A DNA stretch of 64,000 nucleotides from Mugil cephalus (GCF_022458985.1 NC_061777.1:14039668-14103667); one strand, 5' to 3'; counted from the first letter of the stretch, positions 11,401 through 26,282 are shown. Program-made: numbers and translations. The notes: a model not told the origin generated them from the letters alone.

Positions 11401-14380
11401 ATAACAAAATCCTGATACGGTCATGCACGACTGAGGAGTCACTGAGTTTGAAAACAATGTGAATCATATGCTATGACCTTTGCAGCCTCCACATCTCAGC
11501 CCTCATGAGTTTAGCCTGACATGTTCGACAGATTTGAAAGGCTAATTTGATTGCACATCTCGAGTGATCTTATTATTTTATAGGAAGAGGTTACATCTCG
11601 GGCGGAAAAGCACACGAGTAAATGAAAAGTGTAACAAAGTAAAAGAACAATGATGGCTGAATTCCACTTAGCAGCGAGCACGCTGGCTCACGGTCACACG
11701 ATCAAGGTTTACTGGGACACTTGAATAAAAAAAAAAAAAAAAGAGTTATTGTTAATGCCATCAGTAACAGCTATACTTTCCCTGCTACGGGAAAAAATAA
11801 CACATGGAATCAAAGCTGACATTCAGAACCATTTATTACAAAAATCAATTTAGCTCAACGTAATTGGTACATGAGTGTAAAGAGATAATTGTCTTGTTGG
11901 GAAAAATGTGTCCGTTGTATGGTTGCTCCAGGGATACCGTTAGCACATTGCTGCATTTACGGTGACTGATTCAGACTGGAGCTATCAGTGCTGGAACACA
12001 TACTCACTCATGCCATTGTACGCCACTTTGGAGGGGGGGGGCGGGGACAAATAAATATCTTCCGTATGAAATGACTAGCAGGGAGTGTCCCTCCACAGGA
12101 GATAGGGATGTGAGCGTTCGCTAAACCAGTTCAGAAGGGACAGCTCATATTGTCTTCTTTTATTGCCCGTGATAAAGCAGTATTAGAATTCCCACTTCCT
12201 GCTCCTGTATGCATGCCAAGACTCTTTGTTAGACTGAATGCGGAGTCTATTCATCTCTGAGCGCACAACAGAACACAGTTATAACACAGTCATGAGTTTT
12301 GACTGATGTCAGTGAGGCGCAGGGCTGCTTCTGTAAGCAGGAACCGGGGCTGGAAAACAGGCCCCCTCACCTTCTCCGCATTGGTCTCCTGACCTCTACG
12401 CGGCCCCACTCAAACTCTTAACGCTCCTGGGTCTTTTCGCGGACTCAAAGGGCCAAACAATAACAGCCGGCGTGTTTAATACCAAACCTAGGTTAACCTC
12501 CTGGCCCCACTTGGCCCCCGCCTCCTGTGGCTAAAAAGAAGACTTCAGTTGATGTTCTTGGAGCTATTTTTCACTGCTAATGATCTGGAATAATATCGCT
12601 ATTACTAGCTGTGCGAAGCATCAGCAAATTCAGTTCTGCTCGGCAGTGTTTTGTGATTGTCACATACAAACAAAGAAATTACAGCTGCCCCAATTCCTCC
12701 TCATGTACCCTGCGCTGCTGTGCATTGTGTTCCAATGTGTTTTGTTGCATAAATATGATTGTATGGCAGTAAGGTAGCAGATGTTGTGAGCATCAAACAA
12801 TACAGAATGGGTTAGGAGCTGTCATTACATGGGAACTAGGTCACCGTTCAAGCCCACTCGCTTGCATTGACTGTTTCGAGTGACTATTGATTTTCTGACT
12901 AAAGCAATGACTTCATTAATATCACCATTAGTCTGCCATCTGACACAAATGGGTAGCTTGGCTGCTGGGCCAGACAATAATTCAAGTGGATATGAATCAG
13001 AGATGGTATGAATTAAACATACACAGGACGTTTCGCAGCAAACGAGCATTACACGTTGTAAAATTGGAAAAGGCCGTAGCGCTCCCTCGCTCGACCGCGC
13101 TCAAACGAAATCACCTGAAATAACAGCGCTGCCCCTGCCTCAGCGTGCAGCAACATAAACAGACATTACCAGCAAATTCTCCTTTCATCGTTCAATTTAA
13201 ACTTAATCTGTGAAAGATGAGAGAAAAATCAACAGATCGCTTTTCAGCAGGTTTCCAAAACAAAAACAACAATGAAAGAAGGATTATTTTCCCTTTAATC
13301 CGGGGGCACCAGCTTAGCTAAAACAAAAGCAAGACCATGGGAACGCATAGAGGAATGAGAAGGCTCGCTCTACCCACCAAGCCCAGCTCTCCAGCAAACC
13401 ACAAAAGAAGAACAATGAGTGTGTGTGTGTGTGTGTGTGTGTGTGCATGAGTGGCAGAGTGAAAGGGAAACGGGATTTGAGATCTATATTAAAACTGCAA
13501 ATAGCTTTTAAAGATTAGTGATGGGCAGAAGGAGGTGACAGCGTTGGGATGTGTGAAAAGTGGATTGCCCCTCCCCACTGTGACTATTTTGATAGCGGCA
13601 CGGTTGACAAGCATCGACTTGATTGTGAGACGGCAATGTGCGCTGAAAAGCCTTGACAAGTTTCTTTGAGGCATGTACATATCTTTTTGGTGACTGAAAG
13701 GAACACAAATCAGGATTATGTATTACATAGCCATATTCAAACAGCTGGCATTAGGAGCTCCGAAGTGTCTGGCAAGATACTGTTATTCAAGGATGTGCCT
13801 CCCTCTCTCTGCGTGTGTGTGCACTGTAATTACCCAGATCTGGGCTTTCAGAAAAGCGTTTCTTATAAAGGCATGCAACCATGGCCTGAATACTCACATT
13901 ACTCGCAACCTGAATGTTTCACTGACCGTTGCGTGAGCAGAAAATCCTTCTGACCGTTCCAAACGCATTAAATAAGGTATTCAAAACGTCCTTGCAGCAC
14001 ATGCTGTTTCTCTGTCGCGAAGGCGTCCGTCCTGTATGCTGAAATTATTTAAACCAATCACCGTGGTCATCTCAGCCCGTGTAGCTGCTCTGTTGTCAGA
14101 GACGTGTCTCACTCTGAAGCATTTGTCAGGATTAGACAGGAGTAATCCCTAACCAAACTCCAGAGGATGTAATTTGGAGATATGTGCTGGAACTGAAACT
14201 GTGTCGGCTTATTCCCACAAACCCCATCTCCCTCCAAATCTGAGCCATCTAACTCCTTTTTTGCCAACCCTCAGACACGTCCAATATTTTTTTTTTTTTG
14301 AAGTGGCAGGAAATGTAAAATGCGGACACGCACGAAAAAAAAGTTGATGGTTTATAGTGGCAGAAGTGCCCTTCAACTCA
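8401..14380. other. Non-coding; microsatellites, no gene seen
   Basis: Contains a poly-A run near 11726-11742 and a (GT)n run at 13419-13445. An exon-like unit at about 10,042-10,157 has an acceptor and donor but encodes nothing recognisable. Confidence 0.55.
13419..13445. repeat. (GT)n microsatellite
   Basis: Uninterrupted run of about 13 units. Confidence 0.95.
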
Positions 14381-14389
14381 CTTTCTCAT

Positions 14390-17300
14390 TCCACACCTGA
14401 ACAAACCCTCCTCCAGGCAGGTGAGGCGCTCATCATGTCAGGTCCCATCGCTGGTACCCGCTTTAACACCCCCCCAACACTTGGCTGCCACGTCACCGCC
14501 CACCATTAAGTCATCGCTCGCCTCCAACACGGGGGCCGATCTGTGCGGTCTGGCCCACTCTCAGCCCCGCGCCTTTATCATACCCCAACCCTCTCCGTGA
14601 CAGACAGGGCTGATCTCCCCTGCAGCAACCCTCCACACCGCCAGTAAAAGGACAGCAGTGGAAAAAGCCCCCCAGGGCCCGCTGAGGATAGACTCATGAA
14701 TCAAACATGCGCCCGAAGCTTCCTTCTTATCACCGAGGTCAGTCCGAGCATTAATACGCCATGGCTCAAGGGAGCTACCTACTGTGACCTCCCCCAGTTT
14801 CCCTCAACAGAAGGGCACAGTCCTCAGGAGCTGGTCTAGTGAGAGAGGGCCTCCCTCCAACACAGTCACTTCACATTAAGTCCACACACTGAGAGAGAGG
14901 GGGGCAACGGAGAAGGATAGAGATGAGAGGGAACAGAAAGGAGTGCAGACATGAAGCATTAAACATCAAACAGACAAAGACGGGGAGAAAAAGAAAAGCA
15001 ATATTCCTTGGTGCAAAGCTGGGCACGGAGTAACACGTGGGTAAAATCGACTGTGTATACAGACCCTTTCAAACACCACCAATCTTCATTGGCCAGACTG
15101 GGTGTGATATATGTGACTGTCTGCCAGCGTAAATTAGGCAGTCCAGCCCGCTGTGTGGTAAAGCATGACGGGGCCGGACAGTGCACTAACTCAGGCGGCC
15201 TGGTGCCACGCACACCAGCTTCTCCCTGCTTTGCCGTGCCATAAATCACCAGCTGGGGGAAATGAATCGCTGTCCGTCCGAGCTGGATGCACCAGCTGGC
15301 ACCGCCATCACCTGACCAGCAGGAGCCCATGCCGACACTGGAGCGGCTGAAATCAAGAAAAATGAGGCATGGAGGCAGACGGAGCCATACCCCTGCGCTC
15401 TCTCATTAGTCTCCTCTGGGCTTCCTCCACACTGAGCTCGTCTGAAGTGAAAGGGCACACAAAATATATTTCAAAGTGTCACCTGAGGGGAGAAAAAAAA
15501 AAGGGGGGGAAGAAATGATCACCCCTGGTCTCCTCACAAATCTATGTAGAACTGAACTGGCAGACAGTATTAGTGTTTCTGAACCCAGAGACTCTGAGAG
15601 ACAGCAGGAGGGACTGCAGCTCGGGAAAGTAGAGGAAGCGTGTGGGGGACAGCTTTGTGTTCACTCTTATTTAATGGAGTTATTTTTTATTTTTTTTTAC
15701 TCAAAGTAATGACTCAACCCTATTGGGGATTCCACTCTGCATTCAGATGTAGTTAACGGAAAAACATGTTGATGAATAGATTTTCACTTTTCAATATTGC
15801 TGAGTTGCTGGTGGAGGGCCCACTTATATGCTGACCGCCGCGATTATGAGAAGCTGTGTGGGCGTCAGAACTGAGGCACTCATCAGGAAAATGGGTTGAA
15901 ATTACATCAATACAGCCACACGGAGAGTTGGAGAGATCTAAAATAATATATACTTGATCCTCTACTATGGACATAAGGTTACTGTTTACCTCTGTCCTGA
16001 ATTATGGATTCAAAACATTTTTTTGGCACTATTCCTCACTTTATGTTGGAGAAAGCAGTAACGCTGCACTGAAAATCTGAGATGGATACAGTTCCGACAC
16101 GAAAATAGGTTCTGTGTAAATGAACAGATGCCGGTTAGATTGACATTAAATTTGAGGCTTGTGATACAGCACCGGGTTGCTGCGTGTGATTGGCAAGGGC
16201 AATTTCCTGTGAACCCCCACAGCAGTTTTAGGCTAAATTTCATTGGTCCTGCAGCCGTCCCGCGGAGCAGAAAGTCTATCACTGTCTCAGATATAGAGGA
16301 TTAGCTCCTCTTCCTTGCTCAGATGAATTTGCCCGTCATGGTGTGGTGATGAATGGCAGGAAAGGCTGAGGAAATGTACTGTGGGCTCAATGGAGGCGGC
16401 AAGGTGAAGTCTGGGCCTGGCAGCCTGCCCCGGGCCCAGACCTCACTGTGGCCGTGACCTCCCACAGATGTCCAGGTGTACGCTCACGTATCCGCAGCCA
16501 GCTCATCAGTCGGCTTCGTCAGTCCGTAATAGACCACGGCATCAGTTTGACATCTGTTTTGACAAGGAATCCGATTCCATCAGCGTGTCTCAAGGTCCCC
16601 GGATGCGGCAGATAGTGTCCAGCGCTTCTCCTCCATTCACATGAAAAGGGTATCTTTAAAGGTCAGCTTCTTTAAGCATTCTGCCTCCTGCTTTAAACCA
16701 ATACATCTGATTTATGCTGAAATGACATTCTACTAAAAAATAAGCTCAAGTCTTTATTAAAACTGAGAAGTTGTTACGGGGCCCTGTTTAATTTATAGAA
16801 ATGGAATTAAATCGATGTTTTACTGTGCACCGATGCCGAGGTTCAGTTTTTTAAAAAACATTCCCATCATGCCTCTGTGGATGCGTCTCAGTGGCGACGA
16901 AAACAAATGCTCTCCATTTCCTGTCCTCTTCTCTGCAGCTGTTACTGTCACCACCTTCCACCCCCAGCCCTACCCGCACCACACCTCCTCCGTTTCAGCT
17001 GTAATCATGTAGCCATGCAAATGCTGTGCACTGAGAGGTTCATGTTGCCCTCTCCGGGACATCATTCCCAGCTGCCTGAGCCCTTGAGCTGACCACCCAG
17101 GGGGAGGGAGAAGAGGAAGTCATTACTGCTATCACACTCCCTACACTGCCAGACAGCCCCTCCAACTCATAAAGTCCTTGACGACTTCACTAAAACATCC
17201 AATTTCAGTCGGACCCCATTTATAATGACAAACAGAAATCAATCACTCTAACCGCTGCACACTCCTCCTGTATCAGCCTGCTTATTTGACTGCCCAAAAT

Positions 17301-17520
17301 GGCACAAAAAAAAAAAAAAGGAATCTTCCCCCCCTCCACCCCAACGCTGGTATCCTATCCACATCTCCGGGATATTCATAATTCATCATCTTCGATTCCT
17401 GACATCTGCCACTGATTGTGCCAACGGGTTGGCTGGAATTAAGCACTCATGGGAGCAGCGTTAATGTGCTGGTGGGCCAGCACATGCACCCCGGCTGGGG
17501 AGGGGTTGCGGGTTGGATGG
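14390..17520. other. GC-richer non-coding block with several CNE-like stretches
   Basis: Complex unique sequence at about 14,390-14,830, 15,000-15,470 and 16,300-16,660. Frames of up to about 120 codons occur but lack splice context or family similarity. Confidence 0.4.
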
Positions 17521-17539
17521 AGGATTGAGGCCGAAGCGG

Positions 17540-17700
17540 CAGGAGCCTTTCACACTCCTAATGTGTAATTAGGAGCCATTTTGGAGCGTTGCCTTCCTGC
17601 ACTGAAATTAGCTGCCTTTTATTAATCAGGCAGACCAGTTCAATGGCACGATGGGTCTCCCTATAATCTAACACAAATGTTGTTCTTAATTACAGTGGGA
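17540..17700. promoter_or_regulatory. Candidate conserved non-coding element with TAATTA sites
   Basis: Contains gtgtaattagg (TAATTA at 17566-17571), attaatcagg near 17621 and ttaattacag at 17686-17695, three homeodomain-type cores within 130 bases of otherwise unique sequence. Confidence 0.28.
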
Positions 17701-20700
17701 GGGGGGGCAGGGCAGAGAAGGACTGCAGCTCCGGTATGATCCCAGTTTCTCGACTGAACATCGACTGCGTCGTAACCTGTCCACACGATTCACTAAAAAA
17801 TAATATTTCATCAAGAATTCCTCCAGCTTCGGCGTAACAGTCTCCATTTGGCATAAAAGAATGATACTGTACATCATAACAAGGCACAGAAAGCAGAACT
17901 CTCAGAGCCATAAGTCCCTGAAATCATTTGCATTTGCCGGATGTCAGCTCCACTTGAACGAGAGATCATACATATTATGTGATTACAAGCACTGGTCCCC
18001 CTTCGGAGAGTTAAGTGTTGTGACCCTGACCACGCTCATCAGCGCTGATGCCCTCATGACTACAGATGAGCACTAAATACTTCAGCGCTCATTTTCAGTT
18101 TTCTCTTTTCTTCTTTTGTGACACATTCAGTTCAAGTGCACGAAAACGCAGGCCAGGCAAAATAAAAGCCATCCAGCTCGAACCGAACACCTTAAAAGGG
18201 AAATCTGCAAGTGTTAAGTCATTCCCCGCTTAAAACGGAAATGAGTGGTAATTTGTCGAAATACTAAAGCCATTTTAATTCATTAGCACATCTTTAAAAA
18301 TGAATGTTTAGCAGCAAGAGAGAAAAGTACTGAAAAAAAAAAAAACTCCTCCACATTAATAAACAGTCCTTGTGAGTTACACGCCTCTGTAGTCTAGATC
18401 AAAAGTGTCCTGTTTGCTTCCTGTTCTAGTGAAATCCTTTCTTTGATCACGGTCCCAGACTTGTTTGTTAATCTAACAGTTGTTTTTTTTATTTATTTTT
18501 TTAAAAATGCCCCCTGCAATATAATCCTTCTGTAAGTGAATGCAATCATGCAAAATGACCACTTTGGTGTTTGTAGTGTTTCACAAAGCCAAATGCATAT
18601 TTATGACTATTGTTGCAGTGCCCGCTATCTCTGTCATCTTCTGCGGAAACGCATAAAACTAAATAAAATATGGCCACATCCTTCAAAAGGATACTCGACT
18701 AAAGTTTCTTTTACTGCCAAGGACCCTAACCGCTGATTAACAAACAATCACCGCACAGAGAGGGTACGACGCTAACATGCAGCTGATGATAAAGACCTCC
18801 TCTTGTCCTCTGATGGCAATGCAGCAGGACAATCACAACTCTGAGGTCATCCCCGGCTGCGAGGCCGAGGCCCGACTGAGCGTTCGTGGCTGTGTGAGAG
18901 GACAGCCTGCCACTCAAGCCGTATTGATAGAATCCAGAGCAAAAATAATCTGATACACGGTCAATGAGCAAAGGTCCTGTCTTATCTCTGCTCGGTTTTC
19001 GTCCAGCGGAACAGCCACTGTCACAAAGTATTCACACGGGCACAGACAGCATTTCTGAGAAATGGAAAAATGTCAACACAATTTATGGATATGCGGGAAC
19101 TGAAGGGCAAACTGTGACTGAATTATACAACACCATTAAACATTTGACACCCACACAGGGAGCCAGAGTCATTTAGCCTTTTTCTCTTTTTTCAAATTAA
19201 ATGTATAGAATTATATGCTGCGCTATTTTTCCCTCACAGATAACAGGCCTGGTGGGAAATGGTTAAAATTTGACTGATTAGTTCTTAACGTGTGAAATGT
19301 CACATGCAAAAATGTTCAGAATAATTCAAAGCAGAGAATCAGTGTCAATGATAAAACATTTTCACATTTTAATTAAAGTATTGACACCAAATTGAAAAAA
19401 AAAAAAAAAAATCCACTGAAAAAAGAAAAACAAAACAGAGTATAATACAATACTAGAGTATTAATACTGACAAGGAGCACATTAAGGAAGAACCAGTTTT
19501 CATCATGAAATTAAGCATTTTAAGTTGATTTCAGGTTTTCGTAAATGTTTAGCTGCCGATCAAGCGTAGCTGAATTCTTTGTGGTCCAAAGAAGCAGAAA
19601 ATATTAAGTTAAAAAAATGCCAGAACTACAGCAAATATACTTACACAACGTGTGTGAATGACAAAAACTTCCAATAATTATTTTTGTTGTTTTAAATGAA
19701 AGAAACCTCCAACACGATAAGATCACAGTAAGACGGTCAATAAGTGTAGGAGTGTCACCCACTTGATCACAGCATACCTAAAGGCAGAACGGATACAAGC
19801 TCAAATCTGGGAGTTTTGCTCGTCTCTTTTCAGAAAGCTCGACAAAAGGTTTTTGACCATTTGACGGCCGATGATGCAGAAACAAGCTGTGAACACAGCA
19901 GCGGCATTTTCGTCACAATTCAAGTTGATATAGTGAACTTGTTAGCATTGCACATATCCACTAGATCTGCGACATGAGCGTTCGTTTCGAGGTCCTCTTG
20001 TGTCCCCTGAGTATTGTAAGTCCAATATTTACATTCTCTGCAGCCGTTTCGGGTATTTTTCTAAAGGCAGCTGCACGCTGCAGTCAAAAAAAGGGCGCTG
20101 GGTGAACCACAACAATGAGGCTGGAGGGCGTAAAACCATAACAGGAAAGCTCAAAGACACTACAAAGCATTGCACAGTCCAGGCATCCACCTCATTTAGT
20201 CCTTTTTATTGTAAACATTAATCACCTGTCATTTTAAAATGTGATGATACAGAGCCTTGTCCTCATCACTATGAACAATCAATTAATTAAGGGACAAAGA
20301 CTTTTGTTTTGTTTTGTTTTTTTTGAGGAAGAAGCTTTAGAAATGGTTGTTATAATAGCAGAGCCGTAGCAGTTGGTGTGTTATAATTAGCATTCAGAGT
20401 GAAAGCAGGATCATGTGACTATTGGCAGAGTTCTTAAGTTCTGGCCCAATGGACAGAGAGTAAACTCCACAGGGGACTCCCCAGGGAGCGAGACATGCTG
20501 GGTTTGAGAGGGGTTATTGGACTGTGCTGTCTCTCTGACTGTGAGCCACTAGGGACCCGAGGCAGAGGTGCCTGATGGTGCACTGAAGCCTGAGTGTGAC
20601 ACCTGGGCTGTCTGTCACGGCCACAAACACTGACAATGTGACACTTGACAGGATAGGAGTTGAGGCTGCAACACCAGAAGTCAAGACCCAGCTGACAGTT

Positions 20701-23700
20701 AGGATGAGAGGCGTGCAGTTCAACTCAATAATTTCCCCGACACACTTAAATCCAGGCCTGCTCGTCTCCTTCCTCCTTTCTTCTTCTTCGTCTTCTCCTC
20801 TTTCCCTCAGTGTGCATGGCCCTTTAAATAAATCAGGGTGCCGAGGAGGCTGAACCCATCAATTAGAGTCGTCTGATGAGACTGTGTGTGTGTATTAATC
20901 AACAGTGTGAGGCGTGTGACAGGCTGAGAAGAGACAGGATGAAGGGCTGCAGTGCCAGAGCGCTTTAAGAGGAGAAATGACGAACAGGCTCTTAAGATGA
21001 ATTTCTGAGTCTGCATCACTAAACTAAACTGATATCCAATTATGTTCCCCGCATCGACAAGCTAACGGAGCAGCTGCGAGCGGCGAAAGCTCGCGGTGTC
21101 AGAATTGGCCAGGCGCAAGGCAGAGAAACCCGGGACCTTGAAGGAGATGTCACAAGGAGGCCGGAGTCAGCCGCTTGAGTGAGCGATGGTCCACACGCTT
21201 GCCTGAAAGCATGACATTGCCGAAGGGGGAAAAACACCATTTTATCATTCAGTGCGATTCGCACCCTCTCTCCCTGTCAAACATGCCATATGTCCCCGTC
21301 ACAGGTCGTCTTGCTGGCTTATCGAGTGTGACAGGGCTATTCACACACTGCTCCCAATCAGACGCCATCTCCTGCAGAAAAAAAAATCACCACTATAGCA
21401 CAGTGACGGGCTGTCAGGCAGAGGGCACCAACCTCCACAGGGCCTTGGCTGAGAGTCTGCCCATCTGGGGGAAAGGGGGCAAAGGCCAGGGGTTACGACG
21501 GGATGGGAGACATGGCGCAGGCATCCACACACGCACGCACCTCGCGCACATACTGTCGACGGTTTACTTTTCAGTCAGAAACAACGCAGAGCTAAACTTT
21601 GAACGCGTGTGGCTTTATTTTTAAAATGCTACTTGGGTTCTTATATGTGAAAAAAACAACCATGTCGAGTAGACGTGGAAACCAGAGTGGGGCCACTCGC
21701 GCCATTTATAAAACTAAAGCTGAAGTGTTCTGCGGACAACGTGACATTTCACTGGATGATGCAGTAGATCATCGTGACTGTGAAACACATTATTTGCCTG
21801 ACAGGAAACAGGCGCGAGCGCGAACCTCAACTGGAACTGAGCGCTCGGGGCCTGGTCACCAGCCTATTTCCCTAACCACTAAACCATACAAGTCCCTTAT
21901 TCATTATGCCGATCGGCGCGACCAGAGGTCACTGAAATCCATATGTATGGCACACAATCACAGGGCTTTGACGGGGAAGATTTGCGTCCCTCAGTGCACT
22001 TCTGGAGTCTGCAAATGTTTACTTTGACGCCAAAGAATCTCAGCGGTACTTAGCCACTTGGCTCCAAACACAATAACACTGCAGATGCTGAATATATTCA
22101 CTAAGTGAGCAATCAGTTGCAAAGTGGGCTGAAAATTACACTTATCCCCCCCATGATGATATGCATAGAGAAATAAATCAGAGAGCAAGAGAAGGAGCAG
22201 AGGGGCAAGGGGGAGAAGTGGTATCACCTGATCGGTCTTATCTTAAAAAGCAGCAGGATGTAGCAACTCAACTCTTCAGAAAAAGAGATAGAACCCTCCT
22301 GGCATATTTTTATAAGAAAGATTTCTGTGAAATGATTGCTAATCTATGCAAAAAAGCAATCAGTGGCTCATTCATAATGCATGAGCAACGAGATACCAAT
22401 TTTGCAACGCTTTTGGATTATTAGATGTTATCGTGAATGCAGCAGATGAAATATGAACACTCCTACCTGTCCCGTTGTAATTACATGACTGCAGCGCGGT
22501 CCAGAGATCCACAGAGAGAGAGAGAGGGAGGGAGGAGAGCAACGGGAAGAAAGAAACGCACTGAGAGGCAGACAGACCTTTAGATAGAACATCCATTACT
22601 ATCCGACTGCAGATAGCACTAGATGGGAATATTTGTTTCTAACAGCTTTATGTATCCATTTGTGCCATGATTTATCAACCTAAAAGCTGTGGTTTTAAGT
22701 ACATCTGGCTGACATTTTAATGGTCCATCAATCACACAATGTCATGTGATAACATTTTGAGATCATCCTCCCCTCCTGCCTCTGAGAAAGAAAAAAAAAA
22801 GAAAAAGAAAAAGGAAAAAAAAAGGAATCCAATAAATTGGCTGCAATCCCGAGGAAACGATGGGACCTTATTTCGAATTCAAAGCAAGTTCAGAGTATGA
22901 ATGTTAGATAAGCTGGTTCTCAAATTAATGCAAATCAAATTTCATTTATGGGATGTTTTTGTTCTATATAGACCCTCATGTGCTGAATGTATTTCTGTTC
23001 CAGTGTTTAAACTGCAGTTTAAACATCCCTGCTTGGATTATTCGATTCTTCTTATTATTTTTTTATAATTTACTGCAAAGATTTCTTAAAGTAGAAAGAG
23101 TTTCTTGTGCAAGAGACGTACATATCATGAACCAAAAGGTTTAAAATGGCTCCTCTTTGATACAGAAATTAGAAAAATTCTGCAAAAATACTGGAAATAT
23201 CCTTTTTTTTTTCTCGTTCATCCACTAAAGCAATACAGATCAGAAGAGTTTAACAACACTCTTTCACATTCAACTGGTCCCATGTGAGACGCAGACGGGC
23301 AGAATGCAGCACAGCCTCCCCTCTTACTTCTTCTGTTTAAACATAGAAGAAGAAAAAAAAAAACGACTCCCTTCTTTTAACCGAGTGTTAACGTGTCTGG
23401 ATAGCACCTGGAAGCCTTGTGAAAAGCGCTGACAGATTTCATACTTCTACATTCTAGGCAACTTCGACACAAGGGATTTGCTCTTAAAACGGAGCACAGC
23501 AAGGATGAAGGGTGGTATAAAAATCAATGAGGCTTTTCAAAGGCAACATGAAAAACCAGCGCCTTAGCCTGCAATTAAACAAGAGCGCTCCTGGCACTGA
23601 GGGATGACAGAGTATGTTGCAGGTGCCCTCAACTTCACAGGATCAATTACGGGATCAATACTGTGACATGATACAAAGCGTGATGGAGCTGGGACGTGGG

Positions 23701-24480
23701 CCGCCGGTTGCTCCGTGTCATGTGTTTCAGATGTTTATTATAATACAGCTCAAGCAAGTCTATCCACTGTGGGCCCATTTATAAACATGAAAGAAGCCCC
23801 GTGCTAGACCAAACAGATGGGCCAGGTGGAAACCTCATTCGAAATATTTTGTCTAAGTTGAGGAAAGGTTCGGGGAGGAGATGGGGGGTGGCCCCAGGAA
23901 GAGTCACAAAATGAATGTGAGATGATGAGCAGGCCATGAAAGCAAAAAATAAAATGTATAAGCAGGTAAAGGAGAATCATAAAGTCAGATGTGAGCGATG
24001 TGTATTAGGAATTAGCTACAGGTGATCGCAGACAAATGAATTCTGCAGCAAGAACACGTCATTTCTACAAATGTCGGAAACGTAAAAAGTCTTCCCCCCG
24101 TTCTCTGACAGCACCCTCACACCCTGCCGTCTTAATCGGACCCCTGCTACCAACACTGTCCGACAACCCCCACTTACCGAAAGGGCAAACACCCCCAGGA
24201 GGATTATACAGCTCATCGTGACAGAGAGGAGCTCATGATGTTGATGTTGCCTCTGTCACCGCGTCTGTATAAAAAGCTGGGGAGAGAGGACGGGCGCGGA
24301 AGCAGTCCCCGCTGTGGCCGATTCCAACGCGACATAAAATGTAACGAACACAAGCAATTTTCCCCACACGTCGACAAACTGTGATGTAGAGACAAACTGC
24401 GATCTGCGTACGTGAATGCAAATGCTCTCTGTAGGAAGTCATACACCAAATCCCCTTTAGCGAAACCAGTGGACATCGGC
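17701..24480. other. Non-coding; CNE-like stretches and purine-rich simple sequence
   Basis: The stretch 18,720-18,970 and part of 21,170-21,500 are repeat-free and CNE-like. A/G-rich simple sequence lies at 22,787-22,824. No gene recognised. Confidence 0.45.
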
Positions 24481-24894
24481 AACATGATATCTTGTCAGTC
24501 AGGGCTAATTCTGTATTCAAACTTAATGGCTCCTGACAAGCATTTCACCCGTCGACAGGGGACCAGAGGGAATGTGCCACATTGAGCATGACCACTCAGC
24601 AAATTCACATTTAGCATTTTATTCCTCCTGCTTGGACAAAATGAATAATTCATCCTTGATCCTCTCACATTGATCCATCCAGACAAAACTCCCTAAAACC
24701 CCGAGACGTCAAATGATTTGTACGTCTCCCGCCTCACTGCTGGGAGACGGCGCACCGGTTTCACCGTATCTCTCAAATTCTGACACATTCCCTCAAACCT
24801 TGACCCCCTTTCCCCACTCGCTCCGTTATCTGGAATAATCTCGGGCCCTCCTTAGATTTTATTCATCAGAGCAGAAAGAAGCAGGCGCTGACAT

Positions 24895-24934
<40 letters not shown>

Positions 24935-25160
24935 AATACCATATGTGCCTCACAGGGGTAAAAGGACTGACGGAGAGAACGAGACGGAAAAGAAAAAGAG
25001 GGGCTTCGGATAAAACCGGCTCGGTTTTCTCCCTCTTGTCCCCCCTCATCAATGCCATTTCAATTGAAAAGCGCAGTGGTAATTAAATTCCAGCAGGGGT
25101 TAGGGGCAACTGTGCGGCATGCTGACGGGGGGGCCGCCCTGACATAAAGATGACACAATT
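24481..25160. promoter_or_regulatory. Two candidate conserved non-coding stretches around an (AT)n run
   Basis: 24,480-24,720 and 25,050-25,160 are unique and carry TAAT cores (atttcaattgaaaag and ggtaattaaattcc near 25,057-25,090). An (AT)16 run lies between them at 24897-24928. Confidence 0.25.
24897..24928. repeat. (AT)16 microsatellite
   Basis: Uninterrupted run, followed by poly-A. Confidence 0.95.
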
Positions 25161-26282
25161 CAAGAGGACAGAGGGGGCGCCAGGCAGAAAGGGAGGGAGG
25201 GGTGACAAATGTCGTTTATTCGCGTACACTGCCAGATTTGTACTACTCAATCTTCCTGACATTTAAAAAATAGAAAATGAAATGGATATTCAAACTCAGC
25301 TGAATCCCACAATGACCTTTTCTCCAAATCAGGGATATTCTGAACAGATCCGTCTTCTGTATCTGCGGCATTTGCAGAATATTTTTTTTTTGTAATGCTT
25401 AGGAGGATGAGCGATTAGGTGGAGAAGAATTTAGGGGAAAGCTGGTGTGTTAGTGTGTGTTAGAGTGTGCACGTGTGCGCCTCCCTCTCCGCAAACGTGT
25501 GACTCAGAAGGACACCGCTCGCTGTTGATTCATATTATTGTGGCGCTAATCCAGTGCTCCAGAGAGGCCACACACTGCTGCTCCCCCTCTTTCCCCATTC
25601 TCTGTGAGCAAAACAACACAGCCGGTTAGTCTTTAAAAGCAGAAATAAATACAGCGCAAAGCTATTAGAATTTTAAGACGTCTCTTTGTTTTCAGAATCA
25701 TTTTAGATTCCTTCCTTCGTGCTTCATGTGCAGCGACATGCATCAGTCTTGACAATTATAATTCACCACAGTCAAGGGTTGACATTACATGTGAATCGTT
25801 CTCTGAATACATTTAAGGCGTTATGATTTTCTGACTGCCTTTAAAAACACTCCTGGAGAACGGTCGCTCGCATTCTTGCTGTTATCTAACGTTGCATGTT
25901 ACCACACCAGGAGTACTGACCGTCCACTGGATTAAAAAAGGTAGAACCTGCTGCTGTAAACATTTAGAGGAAGACACAACTTAATTAAGCCAGAGCTTCT
26001 TTTCCACATTAATCAACTTTATCAGAGCCTCTTACCTTAAACCGTTTTATGAGTGCCATTTGTGCAATTATGATGCCACCTAGTGGCCAAAGATCTCAGC
26101 GCACAGGCAATTTCTCCCATAGTTCATTTAAACTCAGATGTTAAGAAGATAAATTAAACCAAAAACACACAAAAGAGCTGCTATGGTTAATTTCAAGCAT
26201 TTTTCAGTCTGGAATATCTTGATTAGCAACCAAGGATGTTCTGTCCTTCTCCACTCAGTCTGAAATATTCCATTTAGGACAC
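25161..26282. other. Non-coding sequence beyond the mvk 3' end
   Basis: Nothing recognised before the mvk polyadenylation signal. Confidence 0.5.

Noticed and set aside
21175-22027. Two overlapping plus-strand frames of 149 and 142 codons
   Set aside because: Composition and content look random, with no splice signals or recognisable domain. They fall in a GC-rich stretch where stops are rarer.
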